Assembly: GCA_963777695.1 (NCBI GenBank)
Contig: CAVZRC010000004.1
Location: 1,922,001-1,986,000, forward strand
Source: CAVZRC01 sp963777695
GTDB taxonomy: Bacteria; Planctomycetota; Planctomycetia; Isosphaerales; Isosphaeraceae
Length of the DNA stretch: 64,000 nt
Reading direction: 5' to 3'
Shown: positions 1-6,812 of the stretch, one piece after another
Numbering within the stretch: the first letter of the stretch is position 1
Layout: each line of letters begins with the position of its first letter
The notes under the pieces: generated by a model
The model's input: the letters and a program-made list of their open reading frames with translations, nothing else
Told to the model about the DNA's origin: nothing
The model's database searches: none
Program-made: the position numbers and the translations under genes

Positions 1-353
1 GCCGCGCCTGCTGCTACCGTATCTTCCGCTATCGACGGCATTTCATCGGGTTTAGCCGCAGTCTCGTAAATTGGTGCAGGGTCGTGGGCAGGATCATACA
101 GGCGGAAGTGGCTGCCGTCCAACTGGAAGAACACATCGTCCTCTTGGGGCTTCGCGTTGTAATGGAGCCTCGTAGCCGCATTCGTGGAAAGGCGAATCAG
201 GTGGCAATGGACCGTGCCGGGTCTGATCTTGGGGTAATGCTGAGCAAACCAGTGGATTGCTTGTTGCCTGGAGAATGACTGGCCGGGCTCCAGCGCGAAC
301 GAGTCGGCCATGTCCTTCATGAGGAGCCGTACCGGTTTGGCGTAGATCGGCAT
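1..353 (-). CDS. Partial cassette gene, DUF7669-like N-terminal domain protein
   Basis: The minus strand reads open from an ATG at 353 to the window edge, so the 3' end is missing. The 117 visible residues begin MPIYAKPVRLLMKDMADSFA and include QAIHWFAQHYPKIRPGTV and a later FFQLDGSHFRLYDPAHDPAP. This pattern resembles, from memory, a small domain found at the N-terminus of putative nucleases or standalone hypothetical proteins (DUF7669-like); that assignment is tentative. The gene starts 25 bp beyond an attC-like repeat and runs in the same direction as the other small genes, so it is probably the cargo of an integron-type cassette. No function can be given. Confidence 0.6.
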   Translation of the reverse strand, partial: MPIYAKPVRLLMKDMADSFALEPGQSFSRQQAIHWFAQHYPKIRPGTVHCHLIRLSTNAATRLHYNAKPQEDDVFFQLDGSHFRLYDPAHDPAPIYETAAKPDEMPSIAEDTVAAGA

Positions 354-377
354 CGCAAGTTCGTCCTCGAGTGAAGC

Positions 378-434
378 ATCTAACACCAAATTCCGCGGCA
401 CGCGGAAAGGGTCCGCCGCATCACAATTCTAGAC
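378..434. repeat. attC-like site 1 (degenerate)
   Basis: An imperfect hairpin begins with the box ATCTAAC (378-384) and ends TCTAGAC (428-434). The second box should read GTTAGAC, so its cleavage core looks mutated. The inner arms are GC-rich (GCGGCACGC / GGTCCGCCGC). Length and box spacing match the better copies at 2249, 2589, 3111 and 6400. The stop codon of the gene to its right lies inside the site, as in other cassettes. Confidence 0.5.
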
Positions 435-855
435 GGGTCCACCTGACCTCGACTGCAATATTCTCCCAATCTTCGAGATAGTCTCCAATAGCGTTCATGC
501 CGGCCATCGAGAGCAGGGCACCGGATATCTCGCGACCCGCGTTGCCCGACACTTGCACCCCGATCACCTCGGCGTGGAACGATGTGGCCCCGACATGGGG
601 CATCTCGCCCGCCACGTTGGCCGTCTCGATCTGGGCGGCTACGGCGGCCCATACGCAATGCCGGGCGTGCTCGAAGTCGGGGCCGAAGACTTCCCGCATG
701 TGAGCCAGCACCGCAGGCGATAGGACGATCACCGATTGGCCGACGCCGGGCTGCGCCCTCACGGTCACTTCGGCGAAGTGCTCGCGACCGCCTTGGCGGA
801 TCGCCCTCCGACTGGTGTAGGTAGTGTCCACGGATGCCCTCCGCCGGCTCACCAT
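421..855 (-). CDS. Cassette-borne hypothetical protein (144 aa)
   Basis: ATG at 855; the TGA stop falls inside attC-like site 1, which is typical of integron cassette genes. The protein is soluble, with no signal peptide or membrane segment. It has an internal GGREHFAEVTVRAQPG stretch and a C-terminal half with HARHCVWAAVAAQIETAN and alternating strand/helix character. The order (G-rich strand, long helix, strand, helix) vaguely recalls translation factor EF-G domain IV, but this is an impression, not a motif match. Neighbouring cassettes run in the same direction. Function unknown. Confidence 0.65.
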   Translation of the reverse strand: MVSRRRASVDTTYTSRRAIRQGGREHFAEVTVRAQPGVGQSVIVLSPAVLAHMREVFGPDFEHARHCVWAAVAAQIETANVAGEMPHVGATSFHAEVIGVQVSGNAGREISGALLSMAGMNAIGDYLEDWENIAVEVRWTRLEL

Positions 856-891
856 GGATTAGGCAATAAACAAATGAGGATAAAACGAGGC

Positions 892-1280
892 CCTCAGCCC
901 TCTTCCTTGGAGGGCGATTTCACCCTCCGACCGTCGCGGTACCATAGCACCCAGACATCGTCCAGTTCCTCGCCCACCCCACGGGCCCCGAAGATGACTC
1001 CGGGGAAGCGCCCGGAGACGTGACGCAGCAGGCCCGCGACCCACTTCTTGTCGAGGCCCTTGATGTCGGCGCCCTTGCCTGCGAACGCCTTGCGGAACTC
1101 CTCCAGCCACTCGACCGCCGGATATCCGATCTCCCCGTAGATTTCGCGGCCCTTGGCCTCGGCCTTCTCACTCCGAAGATACTCCTCGACCCGGGAGAAG
1201 ACCGCTTGGCAAGCCCGCTTGTCGAAGATGTCGAAGCCCGGCCCGTCCCAGTACACCTCAAGCCTGACATAGTAGCTCAT
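892..1280 (-). CDS. Cassette-borne hypothetical protein (128 aa), coupled to upstream ORF
   Basis: Begins MSYYVRLEVYWDGPGFDIFD and ends SPSKEEG before a TGA. It is charged, mixed alpha/beta and soluble, without recognisable catalytic motifs. The start codon overlaps the stop region of the preceding minus-strand gene by 4 bp, which implies translational coupling, so the two probably act together or share one cassette. No full attC lies between this gene and the next one downstream; only a lone ATTAGGC at 858-864 remains. Function unknown. Confidence 0.65.
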
Positions 1281-1645
1281 GAAACATCACCACGCGGCCT
1301 ATCAGATTTGATCTCGCGACCGGACTCGTCGATCCGGTAGAACTCGCCTTCATCGCCCTGCACGACGGCTCCCAACTTTGCGGCGATTTCCAAGACCTTC
1401 GGCAGCACGTCTTCGAAGTAGCCCCTCCCCACGTCAATCGTCCCGGTCCGCTCCACAGAGTAGAAGGCGTTGTCGAGGTCCGGGATCTCCAGTCGGTACA
1501 CGGGATCGAGAGCGCCTTCCCATGTCTCGTCGTAGAGGTTGAGGTCGGGGTCGGCCCGAACAATCCGCTCCCATTCGTCTCGGGCGATCCTGCGCTGACC
1601 GTCCCACCGGTCATCGCCCCTTGTCACATGAAGCTTGTAGCCCAT
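1277..1645 (-). CDS. Cassette-borne hypothetical protein (about 122 aa)
   Basis: The ATG at 1645 (MGYKLHVTRGDDRWDG) is preferred over an in-frame TTG 9 bp upstream. The protein is acidic and soluble. It contains ISRDEW-like and PVYRLEIPDLDNAFYSVERT segments, then TIDVGRGYFEDVLPKVLEIA, and ends KSDRPRGDVS. The pattern recalls small immunity-type proteins, but I recognise no family. It overlaps the following gene by 4 bp (ATGA). An attC-like repeat (1678-1735) lies just upstream, so this is the first gene of a two- or three-gene cassette. Confidence 0.65.
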   Translation of the reverse strand: MGYKLHVTRGDDRWDGQRRIARDEWERIVRADPDLNLYDETWEGALDPVYRLEIPDLDNAFYSVERTGTIDVGRGYFEDVLPKVLEIAAKLGAVVQGDEGEFYRIDESGREIKSDRPRGDVS

Positions 1646-1677
1646 GATTGGCAAGCCCCTGATCCGGAGCCTATGTC

Positions 1678-1735
1678 GCCTGACGCTGGAATACAGCGGT
1701 CCGCGGTGCGGGTCCGCCGCAATGTTTCGTTACTC
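1678..1735. repeat. attC-like site 2 (degenerate)
   Basis: Boxes GCCTGAC (1678-1684) and GTTACTC (1729-1735) bound a GC hairpin with CAGCGGTCCGC / GCGGGTCCGCCGC arms. Each box differs from the RYYYAAC/GTTRRRY consensus by one or two bases. The internal arms match the other copies closely, so it belongs to the same repeat family. Confidence 0.55.
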
Positions 1736-2234
1736 CGGCTTATGTCGGCGTTCCCGTTCGGCGAGGAATTCGGATTCCAGCGGCAACCCCTCGGTCACGC
1801 GCCGACGGATCTCCTCCCTGGGCCGCCACAGAACGATCCCGCAGTCGGTCCGCGGCCCCGAGGAGCTCCCCGCGCTCATCGAAGACTTCCAACCAACCAT
1901 CACCGCCGTCGGAGGTGACGCGGATCGCGAAGGTGTGCTCCCCTCGGGATGGGACGCGGAAGGCTTGTACGTCGCCACAGTCCTGCTCGAGGACGTTTTG
2001 GTAATAGAAGTCGCACGCCTCGAGGACGGACTTGGGCACCTTGGAGCGTTCGGCCGGGTCGCGCAACCTGCGTAGGTCCTCGTCCCCGGCGAAGGCATCG
2101 AATTTCTCTTCGTGGGACGCGATCTTCGCCTCGTAGAACTGCCTGACCGATGCCACGCGAGGGCTCACAGGTTGATCTCTTCCGCAACCGATCACGAGAA
2201 GAGTTATGAAGATGGCACTCGACGAGTTTCGCAT
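1730..2234 (-). CDS. Cassette-borne predicted lipoprotein, frameshifted
   Basis: Starts at the ATG at 2234 with a lipoprotein signal (hydrophobic IFITLLVIGC, lipobox VIGC, mature Cys about residue 17). It continues through VRQFYEAKIASHEEKFDAFA and FDERGELLG. Near 1855-1865 the natural reading moves to another frame (RTDCGIVLWRPREEIRRRV, then FLAERERRHKPE) and stops with TAA at 1730, inside attC-like site 2. That stop position matches the neighbouring cassettes and supports the frame change. Either a base is missing in the sequence or the gene is decayed. Likely an envelope-attached protein of unknown role. Confidence 0.6.
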
Positions 2235-2248
2235 CAGCTCCCCTCGCG

Positions 2249-2306
2249 GCCTTACGCTAAAGGTCAGCGGCCCGCGCAGCGGGTCCGCTGGATCGCTTCG
2301 TTAGAC
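2249..2306. repeat. attC site 3
   Basis: Box GCCTTAC (2249-2255) and core GTTAGAC (2300-2306) flank a hairpin with arms GTCAGCGGCCCGC and GCGGGTCCGCTGGAT. The 58 bp length, inverse core boxes and imperfect stem with extrahelical bases are the hallmarks of integron attC sites. The next gene's stop codon overlaps the GTTAGAC box. Confidence 0.75.
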
Positions 2307-2573
2307 ACCAGCCGATGCCGACCAGACCTCTGTGCCAAGCGGTACGTCTGACTTCGATAGCTTGACCACGATCGGATAGGTGCCGTGCGGGACATTGAAG
2401 AAATCGATCCCGTCGATGGTCGCCTCGACCTCCGAACCGTCGGGGCGTCGCAGGCGCAGGGCATCTCCGATGCGGAAGCGCTCGTCGCCCTCGGGCACGA
2501 TTCCAGGGGCGAGTATGATGCCCCGACCTCGGATCGTGAAAGTATCTTCGACGGTGAACAGGCGGCGAGACAT
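2301..2573 (-). CDS. Cassette-borne EF-Tu domain-2-like beta-barrel protein (90 aa)
   Basis: ATG at 2573 (MSRRLFTVEDTFTIRGRGII). The sequence follows the second domain of translational GTPases: a FTIRGRGIILAPGIV turn, RIGDALRLRRPDGSEVEATI, then a final strand set ending VPLGTEVWSAS. There is no GTPase domain, so it is a standalone barrel. Small proteins of this kind occur in environmental genomes, but their role is unsettled; it could bind ribosomal or other GTPase partners (inference). It is bounded by attC sites 3 and 4, making it the clearest single-gene cassette in the array. Confidence 0.75.
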   Translation of the reverse strand: MSRRLFTVEDTFTIRGRGIILAPGIVPEGDERFRIGDALRLRRPDGSEVEATIDGIDFFNVPHGTYPIVVKLSKSDVPLGTEVWSASAGV

Positions 2574-2588
2574 CGTTGTATTTAAGCC

Positions 2589-2648
2589 GGCTAACGCCCA
2601 AGATCAGCGGCCCGCCGCAGGCGGGTCCGCTACATCGCAATGTTAGGC
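2589..2648. repeat. attC site 4 (best preserved)
   Basis: GGCTAAC (2589-2595) and GTTAGGC (2642-2648) flank a 60 bp imperfect palindrome with arms CAGCGGCCCGCCGC / GCGGGTCCGCTAC. Both boxes fit the RYYYAAC/GTTRRRY integron consensus. The arm lengths are slightly unequal, leaving unpaired bases as expected for the folded bottom strand recognised by integron integrases. Confidence 0.8.
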
Positions 2649-3089
2649 GAGGAATTCGCCCTCGTCGAGCCCCTCGAGTTCTTCGGACAAGCCGTCGGCC
2701 AGGTCGGCGAACGCCTCGATTTGCGCCAAGACGCCCTCGTCGCACACCCCGCCCCGGATGAGCCCGATCGGACCACCGCTGTGATCGTGGCTGATCTCCC
2801 AATCGACTCCATAGTCGCGGGAGAGACGCACCAGCACGTCGAGCATGTCGCGGGCGGTGCCGTCGGGCGACCCGGAGTGTCCGGCCGACTCGGCGTCGGC
2901 CGGATGCGGAAGAAAGTTCGGCTTACTCCCACCGAGGAGATGCCCATCGGCCGACCCCGGGAAGAACCCAACCGGCTCGCAATGCAGCCAGGTTCGACTC
3001 CGGCACATCTCCGCGGCCGACCGGGCGATGGCCTCCGCCTGCGCCGGATCGATCGGGTCTGTCGAACGGTAATAGACGCTGAACCCCAT
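2643..3089 (-). CDS. Cassette-borne hypothetical protein (148 aa)
   Basis: I place the start at ATG 3089 (MGFSVYYRSTDPIDPAQAEA) because an extension to 3122 would enter the attC repeat upstream. The protein has CRSRTWLHCEPVGFFPGS, a central LVRLSRDYGVDWEISHDHSG and an acidic C-terminus, with no signal or membrane segment. Similar-looking proteins of about 140 aa occur in planctomycetes and actinomycetes (from memory) without assigned function. Its stop overlaps the core of attC site 4. Confidence 0.7.
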   Translation of the reverse strand: MGFSVYYRSTDPIDPAQAEAIARSAAEMCRSRTWLHCEPVGFFPGSADGHLLGGSKPNFLPHPADAESAGHSGSPDGTARDMLDVLVRLSRDYGVDWEISHDHSGGPIGLIRGGVCDEGVLAQIEAFADLADGLSEELEGLDEGEFLA

Positions 3090-3110
3090 GAGCGAGCCTC
3101 CTACTCCGCG

Positions 3111-3167
3111 GCCTAGCGACAAGTTCAGCAGCCCGCGGAGCGGGCCCGCCGCAATGCCTTGTTAGGC
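3111..3167. repeat. attC site 5
   Basis: GCCTAGC (3111-3117, one mismatch to consensus) and GTTAGGC (3161-3167) enclose a hairpin with arms TTCAGCAGCCCGC / GCGGGCCCGCCGC. Same family and spacing as sites 3, 4, 6 and 7. The GTTAGGC box contains the stop of the following minus-strand gene. Confidence 0.75.
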
Positions 3168-3509
3168 ATGAAACTCGGCGATTACCTCGATGTGGCCCAC
3201 AATATTCTGATTGAAGTCCGTCAGCTCGTCGGCGGGTACCCAGAGTTCTTCGGCGTGGCCGGCTCCGACGCGTTGCATCGGATAACGCCTCGCGAACTCG
3301 GCACGGACCGCAAACCTCATGACGTAGCCCGAGCCGTAATCCCTCACGTTCCAATTCCGCGAGATCCAGGCCGCGTATTCCTCGTTGAGTACCGGGTAGA
3401 AGATCGGCTGTTCGGGCAACCGTGGTGGGAAGGCCGTCCAATCGGTTGCCGCTATAAGCGCCAGTTCCTTCGGGCCGACCGGTCGATAAAGGATCGTGAC
3501 ATCGTCCAC
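3162..3509 (-). CDS. Cassette-borne protein of the 'ADP-ribosylation/crystallin J1' hypothetical family
   Basis: The 115-aa protein starts MDDVTILYRPVGPKELALIA. It carries TDWTAFPPRLPEQPIFYPVL, NEEYAAWISRNWNVRDYGSG and a C-terminal ELTDFNQNIVGHIEVIAEF. From memory this matches a widespread family of about 115 aa that databases label 'ADP-ribosylation/crystallin J1'. That label is unlikely to describe its biochemistry, and no ADP-ribosyl hydrolase metal site is visible. The protein is soluble. It sits between attC sites 5 and 6 and its stop overlaps site 5. Confidence 0.7.
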   Translation of the reverse strand: MDDVTILYRPVGPKELALIAATDWTAFPPRLPEQPIFYPVLNEEYAAWISRNWNVRDYGSGYVMRFAVRAEFARRYPMQRVGAGHAEELWVPADELTDFNQNIVGHIEVIAEFHA

Positions 3510-3525
3510 CGCATCTCCTCCAGGC

Positions 3526-3583
3526 TCCTAACGCCCAAATTCAGCGGCCCGCGGAGCGGGTCCGCTGCAATGCCTCGTTCAAG
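3526..3583. repeat. attC site 6, core interrupted by the IS91-type element
   Basis: The left box TCCTAAC (3526-3532) and the hairpin arms (TTCAGCGGCCCGC / GCGGGTCCGCTGC) match the other sites. The right core is GTTCAAG (3577-3583) instead of GTTAGRY. GTTCAAG is the exact reverse complement of CTTGAAC at 6006-6012, at the far side of the transposon, so the core appears to have been split by insertion after GTT. Confidence 0.65.
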
Positions 3584-3749
3584 TAAGCCGCTTCGCGGCA
3601 GATCCTTCCGATGACGTCCAGTGTACCGCGCCGGCCTTCATCGGTCATCGGCATTCCCACCGACTCATCGATCCCTGGTACGCGACGACGCCGTAGGCCA
3701 TGGTTCCTGGCAGTGGTGATCTCCTCACTCCTTGCCAGAGGGCCTCGAT

Positions 3750-4615
3750 ATGAACTCGTCGCTCCGTCAGCGCATGACCCACGACCTCCAGCTCGCCGGA
3801 CTCTCCGGCGCACTCAGGAGGCCTACCTCCGCGCCGTCCGACAACTCGCCGACCACTTCCATACCCCGCCAGACCGTCTCACCGAAGCCCAGCTCCGCGA
3901 CTATTTCCTCCACCTCAAGAACGATCGCCACTTCGCCGCCGCTTCCCTCGGCATCGCCTACAGCGGCATCAAGTTCTTCTATTCTCACACCATCCCCCGC
4001 GATTGGCCCACCCTGAAACGACTCCGCGTACCCAGGGAGACGCGGCTCCCCGATGTCCTCTCCGTCGACGAGGTCCGACGCCTCATCGCCGCCGTCCGCA
4101 CGCCCCACAATCGCATCTTTTTCCAGACCGTCTATTCGCTCGGGCTCCGGCTCGGCGAGGGGCTGAACTTGCAGGTCGGCGACATCGACAGTGCGCGGAT
4201 GATGGTCCACGTCCATCGCGGCAAGGGGGCCAAGGACCGCTTCGTCCCACTGCCGCCGCGCACGCTCGTCTCGCTCCGCCAATACTGGGCCACGCATCGC
4301 CATCGCACCTGGTTGTTCCCCGCCACAGGCCGCGATCATCGCCGCGCGGCGCACGCCGACGGGCCCATGGAGCGATCGAGCGTCCAGGGGGCCTTGCGCC
4401 GCGTCGTCCGCGACCTGGGCTGGCGCAAGGACGTCTCGATCCACACCCTGAGACATAGCTACGCCACGCACCTGCTCGAGGCCGGGGTCAACCTGCGGCT
4501 GATCCAGCAGTACCTCGGCCACAGCTCGTTGCAGACCACGATGGTCTACCTCCACCTGACCACCGCCAGCCAGGACCAGGCCCGCGAGCGCATCGACGCC
4601 CTGATGGAGTTCTGA
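3750..4615 (+). pseudogene. Tyrosine recombinase of IS91-type element, frameshifted near N-terminus
   Basis: The natural N-terminus (MNSSLRQRMTHDLQLAGLS) starts at ATG 3750 in one frame. From about 3808 it continues in another as RTQEAYLRAVRQLADHFHTP, the SAM-like core-binding domain. The catalytic domain follows: Arg in SLGLRLGEGLNLQVGDID, Lys in GKGAKDRFVPLP, HTLRHSYATHLLEAGVNLR (H-x-x-R), His in LGHSSLQTTMVYLHL, whose Tyr is the likely nucleophile. It lacks the extra helix-containing insertion that marks integron integrases, so it is the transposon's recombinase and not IntI. It ends 3 bp before the transposase start codon. Confidence 0.8.
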
Positions 4616-4618
4616 GCC

Positions 4619-5724
4619 ATGCCCTCGGTCGCCGAGATCGTCCGGCGCCATGGCCCGGCCTATCTCGAGCGGTTCGGGGCCACGATGCCGGCGGGGCACA
4701 AGGAGGTGCTGCGCGACATCGCGGCCTGCCGGACCGGCGAGCTGGGGACGGTCCTGTACCGCTGCGCCGATTGCGGGCGGACTCATGCCATGGGCCGCTC
4801 CTGCGGCAACCGGCATTGTCCGAGCTGCCAGCGCGACAAGGCCGAGGCCTGGCTGGCCGACCAGACCGATCGCCTGCTGCCATGCCCCTACTTCCTGGTC
4901 ACCTTCACCCTGCCGGCGGGCCTGCGCGACGTCGCGCGCGGTCATCAGCGGACGGTCTACCCGGCGCTGTTCCGGGCCTCGAGCGAGGCGCTGCGCACGC
5001 TGGCGGCCGATCCGAAGTTCATCGGCACGGACCGGCTGGGTTTCTTCGGGGTGCTGCACACCTGGGGCCGGACGCTGGAGTATCACCCCCATGTCCACTA
5101 CGTCGTGCCCGGCGGCGGCCTGAGCCGCGACGGCGATCGCTGGCTGGCGTCGCGCGCCGACTTCCTGGTGCCGGTGAAGGCGCTGTCGATCGTCTACCGG
5201 GCCAAGTTCCGCGACCTGCTGGCGCGCGCGGGCCTGCTGGAGCAGGTCGCCCCGTCGGTCTGGGAGCAGGACTGGGTGGTGCACTGTCAGCCGGCGGGCG
5301 ACAGCCGGGAGTCGTTGCGGTACCTGGCGCCGTACGTCTTCCGCGTGGCCATCGGCGATCATCGGATCGTCTCGTGCGACGATGGTCGGGTGACCTTCAC
5401 GTATCGCCGCGTGGGGTCGAAGCGGCGTCGGCAGATGACGCTGGACGCGACGGAGTTCCTGCGGCGGTTCTTGCAGCACGTCCTGCCGTCGGGCTTGCCG
5501 AAGGTGCGTCATTACGGGTTCCTGAGCCCGGCGAGCGGTGTGGGCCTGGAGCTGGTGCGGTGGCTGATCGCACTCTGGGCCGGATTGACGTACGCGCTGC
5601 GGCGCGCCGGCCTGATGAGCCGTCGCCACTGGCCCCGTCGCCGGGTTGCGCCGTGTGTGGCGGTGCGCTGGTGCGGCTGGGTTTCGTGCCGGGAGCGTCG
5701 CCGGCATCCTTCGACACGAGTTAG
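4619..5724 (+). pseudogene. IS91-family Y2 transposase, frameshifted near C-terminus
   Basis: Starts MPSVAEIVRRHGPAYLERFG. Hallmarks are a zinc-binding segment (YRCADCGRTHAMGRSCGNRH, then CPSCQRDKAEAWLADQ), the HUH-type motif in the stretch EYHPHVHYVVPGGGL, and the C-terminal Y2-type PYVFRVAIGDHRI and FLRRFLQHVLPSGLPKVRHY regions. After ELVRWLIALWAG, near 5600-5620, the family-typical tail (CAVCGGALVRLGFVPGASP) lies in another frame and stops at 5724. The transposase would act by rolling-circle, copy-and-paste transposition. Together with the broken recombinase it indicates an inactive element, unless the frameshifts are sequence errors. Confidence 0.85.
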
Positions 5725-6005
5725 CCGGATGAGAGTCACGCATCAGAGCCTGGGCCCCAGTCGCAGACCGCGGCGGAGTCGCGGCCCGATCGGGGTGTGC
5801 GCCGGGTTGGGAATGAGGCCGGTGGATAGCCCTCCCTGGGCGGTCCTCGTCGTGGAGAGCACGGCTTGCGACAGCTCGTCGAACGACGTGACGGCCCGCG
5901 CGAGGTCGCGTCAGGGCCGAAGTCGGCCTGTCTGAGCCGTCACCGAGCGAAGCCGATCGGAAGCGTTACCCATGTGGACCGCGGCGGGGTCTGCGCCACG
6001 GGCTT

Positions 6006-6060
6006 CTTGAACAGGGATTGGAGGTCCGGCTTCGCGGACTCCAATCCTTTATGGTTAGGT
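6006..6060. repeat. Hairpin with attC-like core at the right side of the IS element
   Basis: CTTGAAC (6006-6012) is followed by a near-perfect hairpin (GGATTGGAGGTCCG / CGGACTCCAATCC, one extra G on the left arm) and then GTTAGGT (6054-6060). The right box fits an attC core and contains the stop of the following cassette gene; the single extrahelical G is also attC-like. The left box may be the IS end rather than an original R'' box. Confidence 0.45.
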
Positions 6061-6384
6061 GATCACCAGGCATCCATACGGCTGCCACAGAACCTCTAAT
6101 GGACGAATCAAACCCGGCGCGGAATCAGGCCCCGCTTGCCGAGGCCGAAAAGTGCCCCTCGCGAAACACCGATTCCCGTTAGGGGCCGTGACCGGGACCA
6201 GGAAGAAGCGGTCATCGCGAGGGTCGAAGCCGCTCAAGTCCCGCTCGGTCTCGCCCTCCTCGGGCGGGGATACCCATCCTAAGGCGCAGAACCAGTGCGG
6301 CTTGCCTCGATAATCCGCGAAACCGGAACGCGGCCCGTCGTAGTAGTCGACGACCTCATAAACCGGCTCGTAGTTTTCGCCCAT
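6055..6384 (-). CDS. Cassette-borne hypothetical protein (about 109 aa)
   Basis: ATG 6384 (MGENYEPVYEVVDYYDGPRS) is chosen because a GGAGG lies 7 bp upstream; a GTG 6 bp earlier would sit too close to it. The protein is soluble and aromatic-rich, with GKPHWFCALGWVSPPEEGE and DLSGFDPRDDRFFLVPVTAP. Similar small proteins occur in planctomycetes (from memory), role unknown. The stop lies in the GTTAGGT box at 6054-6060, and attC site 7 follows its start, so the cassette array continues beyond the IS insertion. Confidence 0.7.
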   Translation of the reverse strand: MGENYEPVYEVVDYYDGPRSGFADYRGKPHWFCALGWVSPPEEGETERDLSGFDPRDDRFFLVPVTAPNGNRCFARGTFRPRQAGPDSAPGLIRPLEVLWQPYGCLVIT

Positions 6385-6399
6385 CCGCACACCTCCGCC

Positions 6400-6457
6400 G
6401 CCTAACGCTAAAGATCAGCGGCCCGCGCAGCGGGTCCGCTGCATCGCCTTGTTAGCC
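6400..6457. repeat. attC site 7
   Basis: GCCTAAC (6400-6406) and GTTAGCC (6451-6457) flank a 58 bp hairpin with arms ATCAGCGGCCCGC / GCGGGTCCGCTGCAT, nearly identical to site 3. Finding this repeat on both sides of the IS shows that the IS entered an existing array. Confidence 0.8.
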
Positions 6458-6724
6458 GCCCGGCTCGGGCTGCCGATTGTGGCCACATTCCAGCCGGACA
6501 CCGTCTTGCAGAACTTCAAAGGAGGCGCTACCCTCGCAGTATACTTGCGAAGTGCCGTTCCACTCCACGATATGGAACCAAGGCACGGCCTCGCTCCCGT
6601 AGGCGATGACCACCAGTTCCTCACCGGGCATCAGGGTGAAGTCCTCAGCCCACGGTTCAACCGCCACGACTTGCGGGGCGTCCCGGCGGTTGCTGAGGCC
6701 GAGCTTCGAGCGGTACGGATACAT
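6452..6724 (-). CDS. Cassette-borne hypothetical protein (90 aa)
   Basis: ATG 6724 (MYPYRSKLGLSNRRDAPQVV). Small and mostly beta: AEDFTLMPGEELVVIAYGSE, then VPWFHIVEWNGTSQVYCEGS, ending HNRQPEPGG. No signal peptide, membrane segment or catalytic motif. The stop overlaps the core of attC site 7. It is the last gene of the array before a long gene-poor stretch, and because the genes face left it would be the cassette nearest to the lost or distant integrase end. Function unknown. Confidence 0.65.
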   Translation of the reverse strand: MYPYRSKLGLSNRRDAPQVVAVEPWAEDFTLMPGEELVVIAYGSEAVPWFHIVEWNGTSQVYCEGSASFEVLQDGVRLECGHNRQPEPGG

Positions 6725-6736
6725 GTTGGAATCGCC

Positions 6737-6812
6737 GGCTAACCATTGTTTATACTGCCCGATTGGCGTATTACTCTCCGCCTGGACGGGCGTATAAAAC
6801 CGATCGTTGTGT
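6737..6812. repeat. Possible longer attC-like site 8
   Basis: GGCTAAC (6737-6743) fits the left box. A stem TATACTGCCCG / CGGGCGTATA with one extra T follows, then GTTGTGT (6806-6812) as a poor right box. The internal sequence is unrelated to the other sites, so this could be an attC of a different cassette or a chance hairpin. Confidence 0.35.

Larger units (their letters stand above)
3577..6012 (+). mobile_element. Decayed IS91-type element with tyrosine recombinase
   Basis: The block contains a tyrosine recombinase gene followed after 3 bp by a Y2 (IS91-family) transposase gene, the usual layout of IS91-group elements that carry a recombinase. Both genes are frameshifted. The left end reads GTTCAAGTAAGCCG. 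The right end, reverse-complemented, reads GTTCAAGAAGCCCG, giving short imperfect inverted termini. CTTG and GAAC tetranucleotides are known IS91 target motifs. The ends are inferred from this match and from the return of cassette sequence at 6055; exact borders could differ by a few bases. Confidence 0.6.

Noticed and set aside
3750..4615. Tyrosine recombinase as the integron integrase of the array
   Set aside because: It lacks the extra segment between the Lys and HxxR regions that marks integron integrases, and it is coupled by 3 bp to an IS91 transposase, so it belongs to the transposon.
3767..5743. Long minus-strand ORF (658 codons) opposite the IS genes
   Set aside because: It is the antisense shadow of the recombinase and transposase in high-GC DNA; no domain is recognisable in its translation.
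2249..6457. CRISPR-like array made of the 58-bp repeats
   Set aside because: Spacings are 270-480 bp and contain ORFs; the repeats are imperfect palindromes with attC boxes, so an integron explanation fits.
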